From: Bacteroidaceae bacterium
GTDB taxonomy: Bacteria > Bacteroidota > Bacteroidia > Bacteroidales > Bacteroidaceae
Assembly: GCA_900771425.1 (NCBI GenBank)
Contig: CAAGNV010000064.1
Coordinates: forward strand, 1 to 43,484
Direction: 5' to 3'
Length of the DNA: 43,484 bases
The notes under the pieces were generated by a model. It saw only the letters and a list, made by a program, of their open reading frames with translations. It searched no databases and was not told the origin of the DNA. Positions 34,611-42,861 of the stretch are shown piece after piece; within the stretch, counting starts at the first letter, position 1, and every line of letters starts with the position of its first letter. The position numbers and the translations under genes were made by a program.

Positions 34611-34694
34611 CAGCGACGCAGCAGTTTACTACCACGTCGCGGTAGTTTACGGCACAGTCGCGGTAGTAAACGGCACCGCCGTTGTCGTAACTTT
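34611..34694. repeat. Array E: 21-bp tandem units related to array D
   Basis: Units start at 34611, 34632, 34653 and 34674. The consensus is CACNGTCGCGGTAGTAAACGG with changes, and the third unit shares 18 of 21 positions with the fourth unit of array D at 19762. It lies in the convergent spacer between the WbqC-like gene and the HU gene. The rest of that spacer (34473-34610) holds nothing I recognise. Confidence 0.85.
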
Positions 34695-34770
34695 GTACAC
34701 TGCATCCAAGACAAAACAGAAGAGGCGGCGCATATATACCTTTCACGCACCGCATTACGACCGAAACACA

Positions 34771-34806
34771 AAAGGACCGCACTCTAAGCGAGCGCGATCC
34801 TTTTTT
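34771..34806. terminator. Bidirectional terminator of HU and WbqC-like genes
   Basis: An 11-bp stem (34774-34784 with 34790-34800, two wobbles), a 5-nt loop, A4 on the left and T6 on the right. It can end transcripts from both sides of this convergent junction. Confidence 0.85.
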
Positions 34807-34829
34807 CTTTTTTCAGCGTTAGGCAATGA

Positions 34830-35102
34830 TTACTTAACTGCTTCAGCGAGTTCAGCACCTGCCTTGAACTTAGCAACTTTCTTTGCTGCAATCTTGATTG
34901 CCTTCTTAGTAGCAGGATTGATACCTGTACGAGCTGCCTTTTCTGCAACTGAGAATGTACCGAAGCCAACGAGAGCAACCTTGTCGCCTGCCTTCAATGC
35001 CTCTGTTACTACTGCTACAGCAGCATCAACTGCCTTCTTAGCATCTACCTGAGTAAGACCTGCCTTTTCAGCAACTGCCTTTACGAATTCACCTTTGTTC
35101 AT
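34830..35102 (-). CDS. HU-family DNA-binding protein
   Basis: The 90-residue nucleoid protein has the complete HU fold: MNKGEFVKAVAEKAGLTQ helix-turn-helix dimer part, then the core GDKVALVGFGTFSV and the DNA-binding arm region, with RTGINPATKKAIKI at the usual place. It bends DNA and compacts the chromosome. It is a single-gene unit with its own promoter and a strong terminator. It is flanked by array E, whose 21-bp pitch would suit phased DNA bending; any link is speculation. Confidence 0.95.
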   Translation of the reverse strand: MNKGEFVKAVAEKAGLTQVDAKKAVDAAVAVVTEALKAGDKVALVGFGTFSVAEKAARTGINPATKKAIKIAAKKVAKFKAGAELAEAVK

Positions 35103-35193
35103 GATTAAATCTTAATTTAGGTTGTTAACACTATTGTTGATTGATTAAGTATAGATACATCACTGTAAGTATGCGGTAAAGCAATTTACAGCG

Positions 35194-35224
35194 CAAATAT
35201 ATACGATATTTTGCAATACACAAA
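35194..35224 (-). promoter_or_regulatory. Promoter of the HU gene
   Basis: On the minus strand TTTG (35221-35224), 19 nt, TATATTTG (35194-35201). This is a full consensus match with a leader of about 85 nt. Confidence 0.75.
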
Positions 35225-35306
35225 CAAAAACATAAAAAAAATGCTAAAAATACCGAAAAAAACATCTTTTAATCCATTGTTTTATAGTTTTATTGAAGAT
35301 TTTAGG

Positions 35307-35314
35307 TAATTTTG
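35307..35314 (+). promoter_or_regulatory. -7 element of the rhomboid gene
   Basis: TAATTTTG fits TAnnTTTG, 31 bp before the ATG at 35346. The -33 position is AT-rich without TTTG. Confidence 0.5.
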
Positions 35315-35345
35315 CAGCCCATAACAATTTAACAGATAAAACAGC

Positions 35346-36191
35346 ATGATGACAAAAGCGGTAAAATACCTTCTCATTATCAATATCGTGGCGTTCCTCG
35401 TTTGCTCCGTACTTCCGATTGACAACGTACTCGGACTTTACTACATATTCAGCGGGCATTTTCATATTTTCCAACCCGTTACATACATGTTCATGCACGG
35501 AGGACTGATGCACCTCTTCTTTAACATGTTTGCATTGTGGATGTTCGGGCGCATCATCGAGCAGGCATGGGGCACAAAGCGGTTCCTCACGTTCTACTTC
35601 ATCTGCGGAATCGGCGCCGCCATCATTCAGGAATTAGGACAAGTCGTCGGACTCATCGAACCATGGGCCATGACGGTCGGAGCCAGCGGAGCCATCTACG
35701 GAATACTGCTTGCCTTCGGTATGCTCTACCCTGACGAGAAGATGTTCATCATACCTATACCATTCCCCATCAAGGCAAAGTATTTCGTCTGGGGATATGT
35801 CGTTATCGAACTGTTCGAAGCACTGATGCAAAAGGACGGAGTAGCACACTTCGCCCACCTCGGAGGCATGCTTTTCGGCTTTATATATATATTATGGTGG
35901 AGAAAACAGCAGAAGAAACAATCAGGATACTCCTACTCAAACAACCGATGGCAAAGAACCACCACACAAGGGGCAGGCAACCAGACCATCAAGGTAGAAT
36001 ACAACCGCGAGGAGAAGGCCGCAAGCACATACACACGCAACGAGCGTGAGCGCGACTACCAATTCAATGCCGACCGTCAGAAGGAAAACGCAGAAACAGA
36101 CCGCATACTCGACAAGATACGCCAGAGCGGCTATGCAAGCCTGACCGAAGAAGAAAAACAGCACCTATTCAACGCAAGCAGCAAGAAATAA
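35346..36191 (+). CDS. Rhomboid-family intramembrane serine protease
   Basis: The 281-residue membrane protein has six predicted spans in residues 1-195. The catalytic serine is Ser114 in GASGAIYG and the catalytic histidine is His171 in HFAHLGGML. The loop-1 type motif appears as MFMHGGLMHLFFNMFALW. A polar tail (about 200-281) ends in a conserved-looking ILDKIRQSGYASLTEEEK segment that is common in Bacteroidetes rhomboids. It cleaves membrane proteins within the bilayer; the substrate is unknown. The next gene starts seven bases later, so the two are co-transcribed. Confidence 0.93.
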   Translation: MMTKAVKYLLIINIVAFLVCSVLPIDNVLGLYYIFSGHFHIFQPVTYMFMHGGLMHLFFNMFALWMFGRIIEQAWGTKRFLTFYFICGIGAAIIQELGQVVGLIEPWAMTVGASGAIYGILLAFGMLYPDEKMFIIPIPFPIKAKYFVWGYVVIELFEALMQKDGVAHFAHLGGMLFGFIYILWWRKQQKKQSGYSYSNNRWQRTTTQGAGNQTIKVEYNREEKAASTYTRNERERDYQFNADRQKENAETDRILDKIRQSGYASLTEEEKQHLFNASSKK

Positions 36192-36198
36192 CGACACA

Positions 36199-37299
36199 AT
36201 GAAAATCATCAAGGCCACCATCACGACCATCATCATCGCCGCGAATGCCATAGCAGCCGTAGCAATGATCACATGCGCCTACGCTTCAACCATCCATCCC
36301 GCAGAGTACCCAAGTTGCTCGTACCTCGGCATGCTGTTGCCTGCCACCATATTCATAAACTTGGGATTCATACTCCTGTGGCTCTTCATCAAGAAGTTCT
36401 GGACGATTATCAGCATCGCATCACTCATCATCTGCTACATGCCGATACGCGACTACTGCCCCGTCAACATAATGCAAGATACGCCGTCAGAGAATTCGCT
36501 GAAACTCCTGTCATACAACGTCATGGGATTCGGAAGCAAGAGCAGCGGCTGGGAGGACAATGCCATACTGCATTACCTGACGAACAGCGGAGCCGACATC
36601 ATCTGCCTGCAAGAAGCCTACAACATCAGCAACACACAGATACAGGACATACTGCACGAGCACTATCCATACATCAGCATCTGCAAGACAGCAGAATCGC
36701 ACCTCGCCGTAGTGTCACGGCTGCCAATCGTCGATACACTGGACATCGACTTCCCTGAAAGCACCAACCATTGCTGCATGTTCAAGGTCAAGACCGACAA
36801 CGGCGACACCATAGCCATCTTCAACACCCACCTCGAATCGTACCACCTCACAGCAACCGACCGCGACACATACGACGACATGCTACGCGAGGCAGCAGGC
36901 AGAAAAGAACATACCGACACACTCGCCAACGGCGAAGGGTGGGATCAGGCATTCTTCACACTCACTGACAAACTGGAGAAGGCAAACGTCACACGCAGCC
37001 ACCAAGCCGACACACTCGCCGGAGTCATCAACCAGACACGCGAAAAGTACATCATCGTATGCGGCGACTTCAACGACACGCCACTCTCATACACCCACCG
37101 CACACTTACCCAAAACCTCAACGACGCATACACCATGACCGGAAACGGTCCTGGCATCAGCTACAACAAAAACCACATGTATTTCCGCATTGACAACATC
37201 CTAATCACTCCAAACATCACGCCTTACAGTGCAAAAGTCGATAATTCAATAAAAGAAAGTGACCATTACCCCATTTTTTGCTACATAGAGTTGCAATAA
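36199..37299 (+). CDS. Membrane-anchored endonuclease/exonuclease/phosphatase-family protein
   Basis: The 366-residue protein has three N-terminal membrane spans (about 5-28, 38-60 and 63-80) and then an EEP-fold domain (about 92-366). Active-site blocks are LLSYNVMGF, IICLQEAY (catalytic Glu), IAIFNTHLES, IIVCGDFNDTP (Asp/Asn) and SDHYPIFCY (catalytic His). The full set suggests an active metal-dependent phosphodiesterase. The substrate could be a nucleic acid, a lipid or a sugar phosphate. The gene directly follows the rhomboid gene, a pairing that is common in this group of bacteria. Confidence 0.9.
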   Translation: MKIIKATITTIIIAANAIAAVAMITCAYASTIHPAEYPSCSYLGMLLPATIFINLGFILLWLFIKKFWTIISIASLIICYMPIRDYCPVNIMQDTPSENSLKLLSYNVMGFGSKSSGWEDNAILHYLTNSGADIICLQEAYNISNTQIQDILHEHYPYISICKTAESHLAVVSRLPIVDTLDIDFPESTNHCCMFKVKTDNGDTIAIFNTHLESYHLTATDRDTYDDMLREAAGRKEHTDTLANGEGWDQAFFTLTDKLEKANVTRSHQADTLAGVINQTREKYIIVCGDFNDTPLSYTHRTLTQNLNDAYTMTGNGPGISYNKNHMYFRIDNILITPNITPYSAKVDNSIKESDHYPIFCYIELQ

Positions 37300-37322
37300 T
37301 TGCAAAAAAAGCATTATCTTTG
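37291..37322 (+). promoter_or_regulatory. Promoter of secDF
   Basis: TTG (37291-37293), 21 nt, TATCTTTG (37315-37322). The -33 box overlaps the stop region of the EEP gene. The leader is about 95 nt. Confidence 0.7.
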
Positions 37323-37422
37323 CAAACTTGAATAAGCGTGCGAACACCGCATGCAACGATAGTCATTGACCGAAAAGAGCCAACAATAAACAAAAACCAA
37401 ATAATTAAATCAATTCAAAACA

Positions 37423-40400
37423 ATGCAAAACAAAGGATTCGTTAAGTTCTTAGCCATCGCGCTAACACTTATCTGCATCTTCTACCTGTCATTCTCAGTA
37501 GTTACTAACTACCACGAGAACAAGGCAGCTCAGATGAGCGAAGAAGAAGCAGAACTTTACTTGGACTCGCTCAGCGCGAACAAGTTCTACCTCGGAAACT
37601 ACGACCTTAAGCAATGCCGCGAAACTGCCATCGGTCTTGGTCTTGACCTCAAGGGCGGTATGAACGTAATGCTCGAAGTCTCAGTTCCAGACGTAGTAAA
37701 GGCATTAGCCAATCACAGCACTGACTCTGTTTTCGTTGCTTCTCTCGAAGATGCACGTCAGCAGGCTGTTGAAAGTCAGGACGATTTTATCTCACTGTTT
37801 GTCAAAGCCTTCAAGAAGCACAGCCCAGACGGACGCCTGGCACAGTTCTTCGCAACTCTCCAGTTGGATGGCAAGGTAACACCTAACAGCACAGACAGCG
37901 AAGTGGAGAAAGTACTCCGTGAAGAAGTTGCCAGCGCAGTTGACAACGCATTCCTCGTACTTCGTACACGTATCGACCGTTTCGGTGTTGTTCAGCCTAA
38001 CATCCAGAAGGTTGAAGGACAGTCAGGTCGTATCATGGTCGAACTCCCTGGTATCAAGGAACCAGACCGCGTGCGTAAACTCCTCCAGGGAAGTGCAAAC
38101 CTTGAATTCTGGGAGACTTACGATGCACCAATCGTTACTCCACTCCTCTCACAACTCAACACCGCACTCAAGAACGGTCAGGTTGTAGAAGAAACAGAAG
38201 CAGACTCAACCGAAGTAGCAGAAAATGCAGAGACAGTTGACTCTACATTGGTTGCAGAGGCTGACTCAGCAAAGAAGAGCGAAGAGAACATCCTCGCCAA
38301 GGTTTCAAGCCAGGACATCGACACAAAGGCAAAGACAAAGGAAGACAAGGCAAAGCGTGCAGCTGAATACGGACCACTCTTCGCAGTCCTCAGCCCAATC
38401 AACGCTGACCGTGGCTGTCTCGTAGCCGTTGCACTTGCATCAGATACAGCAGAAATCAATGCAATGCTCAACAGCGAAATCGCAAAGCAGATCTTCCCAG
38501 CAAACCTCAGCCTCAAGTGGGGTGTCAAGGCCGACGAACGCGACAAGACAGGTAAGCTCTTCGACCTCTATGCAATCCGCACTACAGGCAAGAACGGCCG
38601 TGCACCAATCGAAGGTGAAGTCGTAACAGAAGCAAAGGACGACTTCGACCAGTATGGCAACCCAGTCGTAAGCATGAAGATGAATCCAGAAGGTTCACGC
38701 AAGTGGGCTTCACTCACTGAAGCAAACGTAAACCACTGCGTAGCAATCGTTCTCGATAACCTCGTATACTCTGCACCAAACGTAATGAACAAGATTGACG
38801 GTGGTAGCACTCAGATCAGCGGTTCATTCACTACCGACGATACAAAAGACCTCGCAAACGTGCTCCAGTCAGGTAAGATGCCTGCTCCGACACAGATTGT
38901 ACAGGAAGACATCGTTGGTCCATCACTCGGTGCTGAATCAATCAAGGCAGGTTTCATTTCATTCATCATCGCATTCATCGTACTGATGGTTTACATGTGC
39001 CTCATGTATGGTTTCCGCGAAGGTATGGTTGCTAACTGCGCCCTCCTCCTCAACTTCTTCTTCACACTCGGTATCCTCACATCACTCAAGGCAGCCCTCA
39101 CAATGTCAGGTATTGCCGGTATGGTGCTCACACTCGGTATGGCAGTCGATGCCAACGTGCTTATCTACGAGCGTACAAAGGAAGAAATGAAGGCTGGCAA
39201 GAACATCAAGAACGCAGTAGCTGCTGGTTACAGCAACGCATTCTCTGCTATCTTCGACTCTAACCTCACATCAATCATCACTGGTGTCATCCTCTTCTAC
39301 TTCGGTACAGGACCAATCAAGGGCTTCGCTACTACACTCATCATCGGTATCGTCTGCTCATTCTTCACCGCTGTATGGTTGACTCGTATCTGCTACGAAC
39401 ACTTCCTCAACCGCGACAAGTGGCTCGACCTCAAGTTCACTACACCATTCTCTAAGAACATGATGCAGGGAACTAAGTACAAGTTCATGAGCGCATACAA
39501 GAAGTCATTCACTATCTTCGGTGCAGCAGTTGTTATCTGTCTCATCTCATTTGTAGTACGCGGACTCAGCCAGTCAATCGACTTCACAGGTGGACGTAAC
39601 TACAAGATTGAGTTCGTACAGTCAGTTGACCGTCTTCAGATTGAAGAGAACCTCGACCAGAAGTTCCAGAGCCTCGTTGCTTCAAACGAAGACGTTGACA
39701 AGGCAACAGTTCACGTACTTGCCCTCGGTACAGAAGGTACAATGGTACGCGTGACTACCAACTACCGCATCAACGAAAACGGTCAGAACGTTGACGAAGA
39801 GATCGAAAAGGTAATCTACGAGACACTCGTTGAAGGTGGACAGATTGACGGCAACACCGTTTCATTCGACAAGTTCAAGAACCGCGACGAGCGCGAAGGT
39901 GGTTCAATCATCAGTTCACAGAAGGTAGGTCCTTCAATCGCTGAAGACGTAACCCGTGGTGCAATCATCTCAGTTGTACTCGCCCTCATCGCTATCTTCC
40001 TCTACATCCTCCTCCGTTTCCGCAACCTCGCTTTCTCAGTCGGCGCTATCATTGCATTGACAATCGATACACTCCTCATCATCGGTATGTATTCACTCTG
40101 CTACGGATGGATCGGCTTCTCACTCGAAGTTGACCAGACATTCATCGGTGCCGTACTTACCGCTATCGGTTACTCAATCAACGATAAGGTGGTAATCTTC
40201 GACCGTATCCGCGAAGAGCTCGGTCTCTATCCTAAGCGCGACAAGCAGTTGCTCTTCAACATGTCGTTGAACTCAACTCTCGCCCGTACTATCAACACAT
40301 CAGTATCAACACTCATCGTATTGCTCTGTATCTTCATCTTCGGTGGCGACAGCATACGTTCATTCTCATTCGCAATGATACTCGGTGTAATCTTCGGTAC

Positions 40401-40494
40401 TTGTTCTTCACTCTTCATCGCTGCACCAACTGCATACCTCGTACTTGGCCGCAAGATCAACGAAGCAGAAGAAAAGGAAGTAGTAGAAGCATAA
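37423..40494 (+). CDS. secDF: Fused protein translocase subunits SecD-SecF
   Basis: The 1023-residue protein drives late steps of Sec export with the proton gradient. SecD part: first span (about 8-27), GLGLDLKGGMNVMLE, the periplasmic P1 domain with RTRIDRFGVVQPNIQK, then six spans (about 505-690) including TLGMAVDANVLIYERTKEE. SecF part: a span near 705, DFTGGRNYKIEF, and further spans with AIGYSINDKVVIFDRIREE. Both VDANVLIYER and INDKVVIFDR are the family's proton-relay motifs. A charged, repetitive Glu/Asp/Lys/Thr-rich insert lies at about 245-310 inside P1, a region that varies in the phylum. Codon use is strongly biased. A strong terminator follows. Confidence 0.96.
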   Translation: MQNKGFVKFLAIALTLICIFYLSFSVVTNYHENKAAQMSEEEAELYLDSLSANKFYLGNYDLKQCRETAIGLGLDLKGGMNVMLEVSVPDVVKALANHSTDSVFVASLEDARQQAVESQDDFISLFVKAFKKHSPDGRLAQFFATLQLDGKVTPNSTDSEVEKVLREEVASAVDNAFLVLRTRIDRFGVVQPNIQKVEGQSGRIMVELPGIKEPDRVRKLLQGSANLEFWETYDAPIVTPLLSQLNTALKNGQVVEETEADSTEVAENAETVDSTLVAEADSAKKSEENILAKVSSQDIDTKAKTKEDKAKRAAEYGPLFAVLSPINADRGCLVAVALASDTAEINAMLNSEIAKQIFPANLSLKWGVKADERDKTGKLFDLYAIRTTGKNGRAPIEGEVVTEAKDDFDQYGNPVVSMKMNPEGSRKWASLTEANVNHCVAIVLDNLVYSAPNVMNKIDGGSTQISGSFTTDDTKDLANVLQSGKMPAPTQIVQEDIVGPSLGAESIKAGFISFIIAFIVLMVYMCLMYGFREGMVANCALLLNFFFTLGILTSLKAALTMSGIAGMVLTLGMAVDANVLIYERTKEEMKAGKNIKNAVAAGYSNAFSAIFDSNLTSIITGVILFYFGTGPIKGFATTLIIGIVCSFFTAVWLTRICYEHFLNRDKWLDLKFTTPFSKNMMQGTKYKFMSAYKKSFTIFGAAVVICLISFVVRGLSQSIDFTGGRNYKIEFVQSVDRLQIEENLDQKFQSLVASNEDVDKATVHVLALGTEGTMVRVTTNYRINENGQNVDEEIEKVIYETLVEGGQIDGNTVSFDKFKNRDEREGGSIISSQKVGPSIAEDVTRGAIISVVLALIAIFLYILLRFRNLAFSVGAIIALTIDTLLIIGMYSLCYGWIGFSLEVDQTFIGAVLTAIGYSINDKVVIFDRIREELGLYPKRDKQLLFNMSLNSTLARTINTSVSTLIVLLCIFIFGGDSIRSFSFAMILGVIFGTCSSLFIAAPTAYLVLGRKINEAEEKEVVEA

Positions 40495-40568
40495 TAAGCC
40501 GAATGCATCAACAATAAATGCACGAAGCAACATAATTGCCATCCGCACTGACGGGGCATAATAATTAA

Positions 40569-40608
40569 AGGAGGATGCCCCACACGTTGGAGCATCCTCC
40601 TGCTTTTT
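40569..40608 (+). terminator. Terminator of secDF
   Basis: A perfect 10-bp stem, AGGAGGATGC (40569-40578) with GCATCCTCCT (40592-40601), is followed by a T5 run. Confidence 0.9.
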
Positions 40609-40716
40609 AGCCCTATAAGACCTATCAGGCATATTAGACCCATAAGTCCCATTAGCCCTATTAGACCCATTAGCCCGATTAGGCTTATTACTCCCATTAG
40701 CCCCATTAGTCTTATC
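40609..40716. repeat. 9-bp tandem array, 12 units
   Basis: Twelve units of 9 bp start at 40609. The consensus is AGNCCNATT (for example AGCCCTATT, AGACCCATT, AGTCCCATT). It begins directly after the T run of the secDF terminator and ends 37 bp before ddh. On the minus strand it creates a spurious frame of Leu-Ile-Gly-Leu-Met-Gly repeats. Confidence 0.9.
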
Positions 40717-40753
40717 CCCCCAATTATCCACAAATAACACAAAACAAAACAAC

Positions 40754-41674
40754 ATGGAACAGAAAATCAAAGTAGCAATAGTAGGTTACGGCAACATCGG
40801 TCAGTATGCTGTCGAAGCCGTCGAAGCAGCCCCCGACATGGAGTGTGTAGGAATCGTACGCCGCAGCCTCGAAGGACTTCAGCAGGATGCCGAAGGCAAG
40901 TCATACATGCCAAACGGCTATCGTGCAGTGACCGATATCAACGAACTCGGCAAGGTCGATGTAGCCATCCTCGCCACACCATCACGCAAGGTAGAGGAGA
41001 ACGCAAAGAAATACCTCGCCATGGGCATCAACACCGTTGATAGTTTCGACATACACACACAGATTGTTGACCTGCGCAACAGCCTCATGCCAGTGGCAAA
41101 GGAGAACGGAGCAGTCAGCATCATCAGTGCCGGATGGGACCCAGGAAGCGACTCTATCGTTCGTTCCCTCATGCAGAGCCTTGCGCCTAAAGGCATCAGT
41201 TACACCAATTTCGGACCAGGTCGTTCGATGGGACACTCCGTAGCAGTACGCGCCATTGCCGGTGTACGCGATGCACTGTCGATGACCATTCCCGTAGGCA
41301 CAGGAATCCATCGCCGCATGGTATATGTCGAGTTGGAAGACGGTGCAGACTTCAAGGCCATCGAGGCAGCAATCAAGGCTGACCCTTACTTCGTGAACGA
41401 CGAGACACACGTTCAGCAAGTGGACAGCGTCGATGACCTCAACGACGTAGGTCACGGCGTGAACCTCGTACGCAAAGGTGTCAGTGGCAAGACTCACAAC
41501 CAGCACTTCGAGTTCAACATGAGCATCAACAACCCTGCCCTCACAGCACAGGTGCTCATCAACACTGCACGTGCCACAATGCACCAGCAACCTGGTTGCT
41601 ACACCATGATTGAGATTCCAGTCATCGACATGCTCCCGGGCGACAAGGAAGAACTGATAAGACATTTAGTATAA
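40754..41674 (+). CDS. ddh: meso-Diaminopimelate D-dehydrogenase
   Basis: The 306-residue NADPH enzyme makes meso-diaminopimelate in one step from tetrahydrodipicolinate, giving lysine and peptidoglycan precursors. The Rossmann loop is VAIVGYGNIGQYAVEA. Substrate-side marks are SAGWDPGSDSIVRS, FGPGRSMGHSVAVRA and GKTHNQHFEFNM. Length fits the family. Its promoter is not obvious: the 9-bp array and a short AT-rich stretch lie immediately upstream. Confidence 0.95.
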   Translation: MEQKIKVAIVGYGNIGQYAVEAVEAAPDMECVGIVRRSLEGLQQDAEGKSYMPNGYRAVTDINELGKVDVAILATPSRKVEENAKKYLAMGINTVDSFDIHTQIVDLRNSLMPVAKENGAVSIISAGWDPGSDSIVRSLMQSLAPKGISYTNFGPGRSMGHSVAVRAIAGVRDALSMTIPVGTGIHRRMVYVELEDGADFKAIEAAIKADPYFVNDETHVQQVDSVDDLNDVGHGVNLVRKGVSGKTHNQHFEFNMSINNPALTAQVLINTARATMHQQPGCYTMIEIPVIDMLPGDKEELIRHLV

Positions 41675-41686
41675 AAGGTATTAAAG

Positions 41687-41784
41687 ACGAATTACGAAAT
41701 ACGAATTACGAATTACGAATTACGATTTACGAAATACGAATTACGAATTACGAAATACGAAATACGAAATACGAATTACAAATA
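41687..41784. repeat. 7-bp tandem array, 13-14 units
   Basis: Thirteen units of ACGAATT or ACGAAAT (one ACGATTT) run from 41687 to 41777, with a degenerate fourteenth (ACAAATA) to 41784. Downstream, GTAATTCGTATTT (about 41804-41816) is the exact complement of the last units, so a 13-bp hairpin can form. It lies between ddh and the esterase-like gene. Confidence 0.9.
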
Positions 41785-41839
41785 CCACAATCAACCGGTA
41801 CGAGTAATTCGTATTTTCATTTAACTCAAATCATACCAC

Positions 41840-42664
41840 ATGAAATCATTTATCACCACACTTGCAATCATGCTCAGCCTACCGACCGTAGCACAGACAA
41901 CCATCAAGTTACCGTTCGTCGGCGAACGCGAGGCCGACAACGAGCCAAGTATCAGCGTCTATCTGCCAGCAAAAGACAAGGCCACAGGCACAGCCGTAAT
42001 ACTTCTGCCCGGCGGAGCACTTCGCTGGCTGTCATGGCATGACGACGTAGAACGTATGGCTGAATACCTCAACGAGCGTGGAATTGCAGCCATCGGACTG
42101 AAATACACACTCGACAAGAGCGAGCATAAGGCACAGGGACCGATGCCGGAGATGGTCGATGTCACTGGTTTTGAACGTTTCAAGCATGCCAACGCCAACC
42201 CAATGCCGTCAGACGAGAGCACTGCCGTATGCATGCGTGCGGCTGCCGATGCAAAGAATGCCATCCGTCTCGTCCGCGAGAAAGCCAGCGAGTGGAACAT
42301 CAACCCTGCCAAAGTAGGATATCTCGGATTTTCTGCAGGCGGAGGCGTGGCCATCGCTGCGACCACTACTGCCGGCGACGGCGAGATGCCCGACTTCCTC
42401 GCCACAGCCTACGGACCCTCACTCATCGACGTGACCGTCCCCGACCAGGCACCGCCACTCATCATCATGACACGTGCCGAACATCCTAACGTGGCTGCCG
42501 GTTGCCTACAACTCTTCCTCGAATGGAAACGTGCAGGCAAGAATGCCGAGATGCACTATTACGGCGACGGCAAAGGTCCGTTCTCACTTATGGAGCAGAC
42601 CGGCAAGACCACCACTGAAAACTGGAGCCGCGACTTCATCGCATGGCTGACCTCACGCTGGTAA
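41840..42664 (+). CDS. Esterase-like alpha/beta hydrolase with missing catalytic histidine
   Basis: The 274-residue exported protein (signal peptide about 1-18, ending TVA) resembles the acetyl-xylan/feruloyl esterase-like family of Bacteroidetes. The oxyanion region VILLPGGALRWLSWHDD and the nucleophile elbow GYLGFSAGGG (Ser165) are present. Where homologs have the catalytic His in a GGHGFG-type motif, this protein reads GDGKGPF with Lys245. The Asp position is also altered (MTRAEHPNV in place of a DDPVV-like motif). It may be inactive or use other residues. Coordinates are clean with no frameshift, so it is not an obvious pseudogene. Confidence 0.8.
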   Translation: MKSFITTLAIMLSLPTVAQTTIKLPFVGEREADNEPSISVYLPAKDKATGTAVILLPGGALRWLSWHDDVERMAEYLNERGIAAIGLKYTLDKSEHKAQGPMPEMVDVTGFERFKHANANPMPSDESTAVCMRAAADAKNAIRLVREKASEWNINPAKVGYLGFSAGGGVAIAATTTAGDGEMPDFLATAYGPSLIDVTVPDQAPPLIIMTRAEHPNVAAGCLQLFLEWKRAGKNAEMHYYGDGKGPFSLMEQTGKTTTENWSRDFIAWLTSRW

Positions 42665-42684
42665 ATCCGCATCTGCCAGCAGCA

Positions 42685-42861
42685 GTCTGCCACCACACAT
42701 ACACTCGTCTGCCGTCACACATATAGGTGTTAAGCCAGTACCGTCTGCTTGGGACTGCAGACACTGCAAAGTAGCGCAACTGAGGAAATCCGGTCGTATC
42801 ATGGCATGAAATAATCATTTCATGCCATGATACCATCATTTTATGGTGCAACACTGTCTGC
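42685..42861. repeat. Array G: degenerate 21-22 bp tandem units and a 16-bp inverted repeat
   Basis: GTCTGCC starts at 42685 and 42707 (22 bp apart). Further on, units start at 42799, 42820 and 42841 (21 bp apart) with TCATGNCATGA and ATCATT in common. Positions 42797-42812 and 42817-42832 form a perfect 16-bp inverted repeat with a 4-nt loop. The middle part is too diverged to count. It follows the esterase-like gene, where it could double as terminator. Confidence 0.65.

Noticed and set aside
376..34694. The tandem arrays as CRISPR arrays
   Set aside because: Units are only 21-22 bp including the variable part, there are no repeat-length constant blocks with 30-bp spacers, and no cas gene is present.
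40227..40742. Minus-strand frame of 171 codons with Leu-Ile-Gly-Leu-Met-Gly repeats
   Set aside because: It is produced by the 9-bp array and then runs antisense through secDF; there is no start context or family match.
40982..41665. 227-codon minus-strand frame in ddh
   Set aside because: It is antisense to a complete, well-recognised enzyme gene and has no motif of its own.
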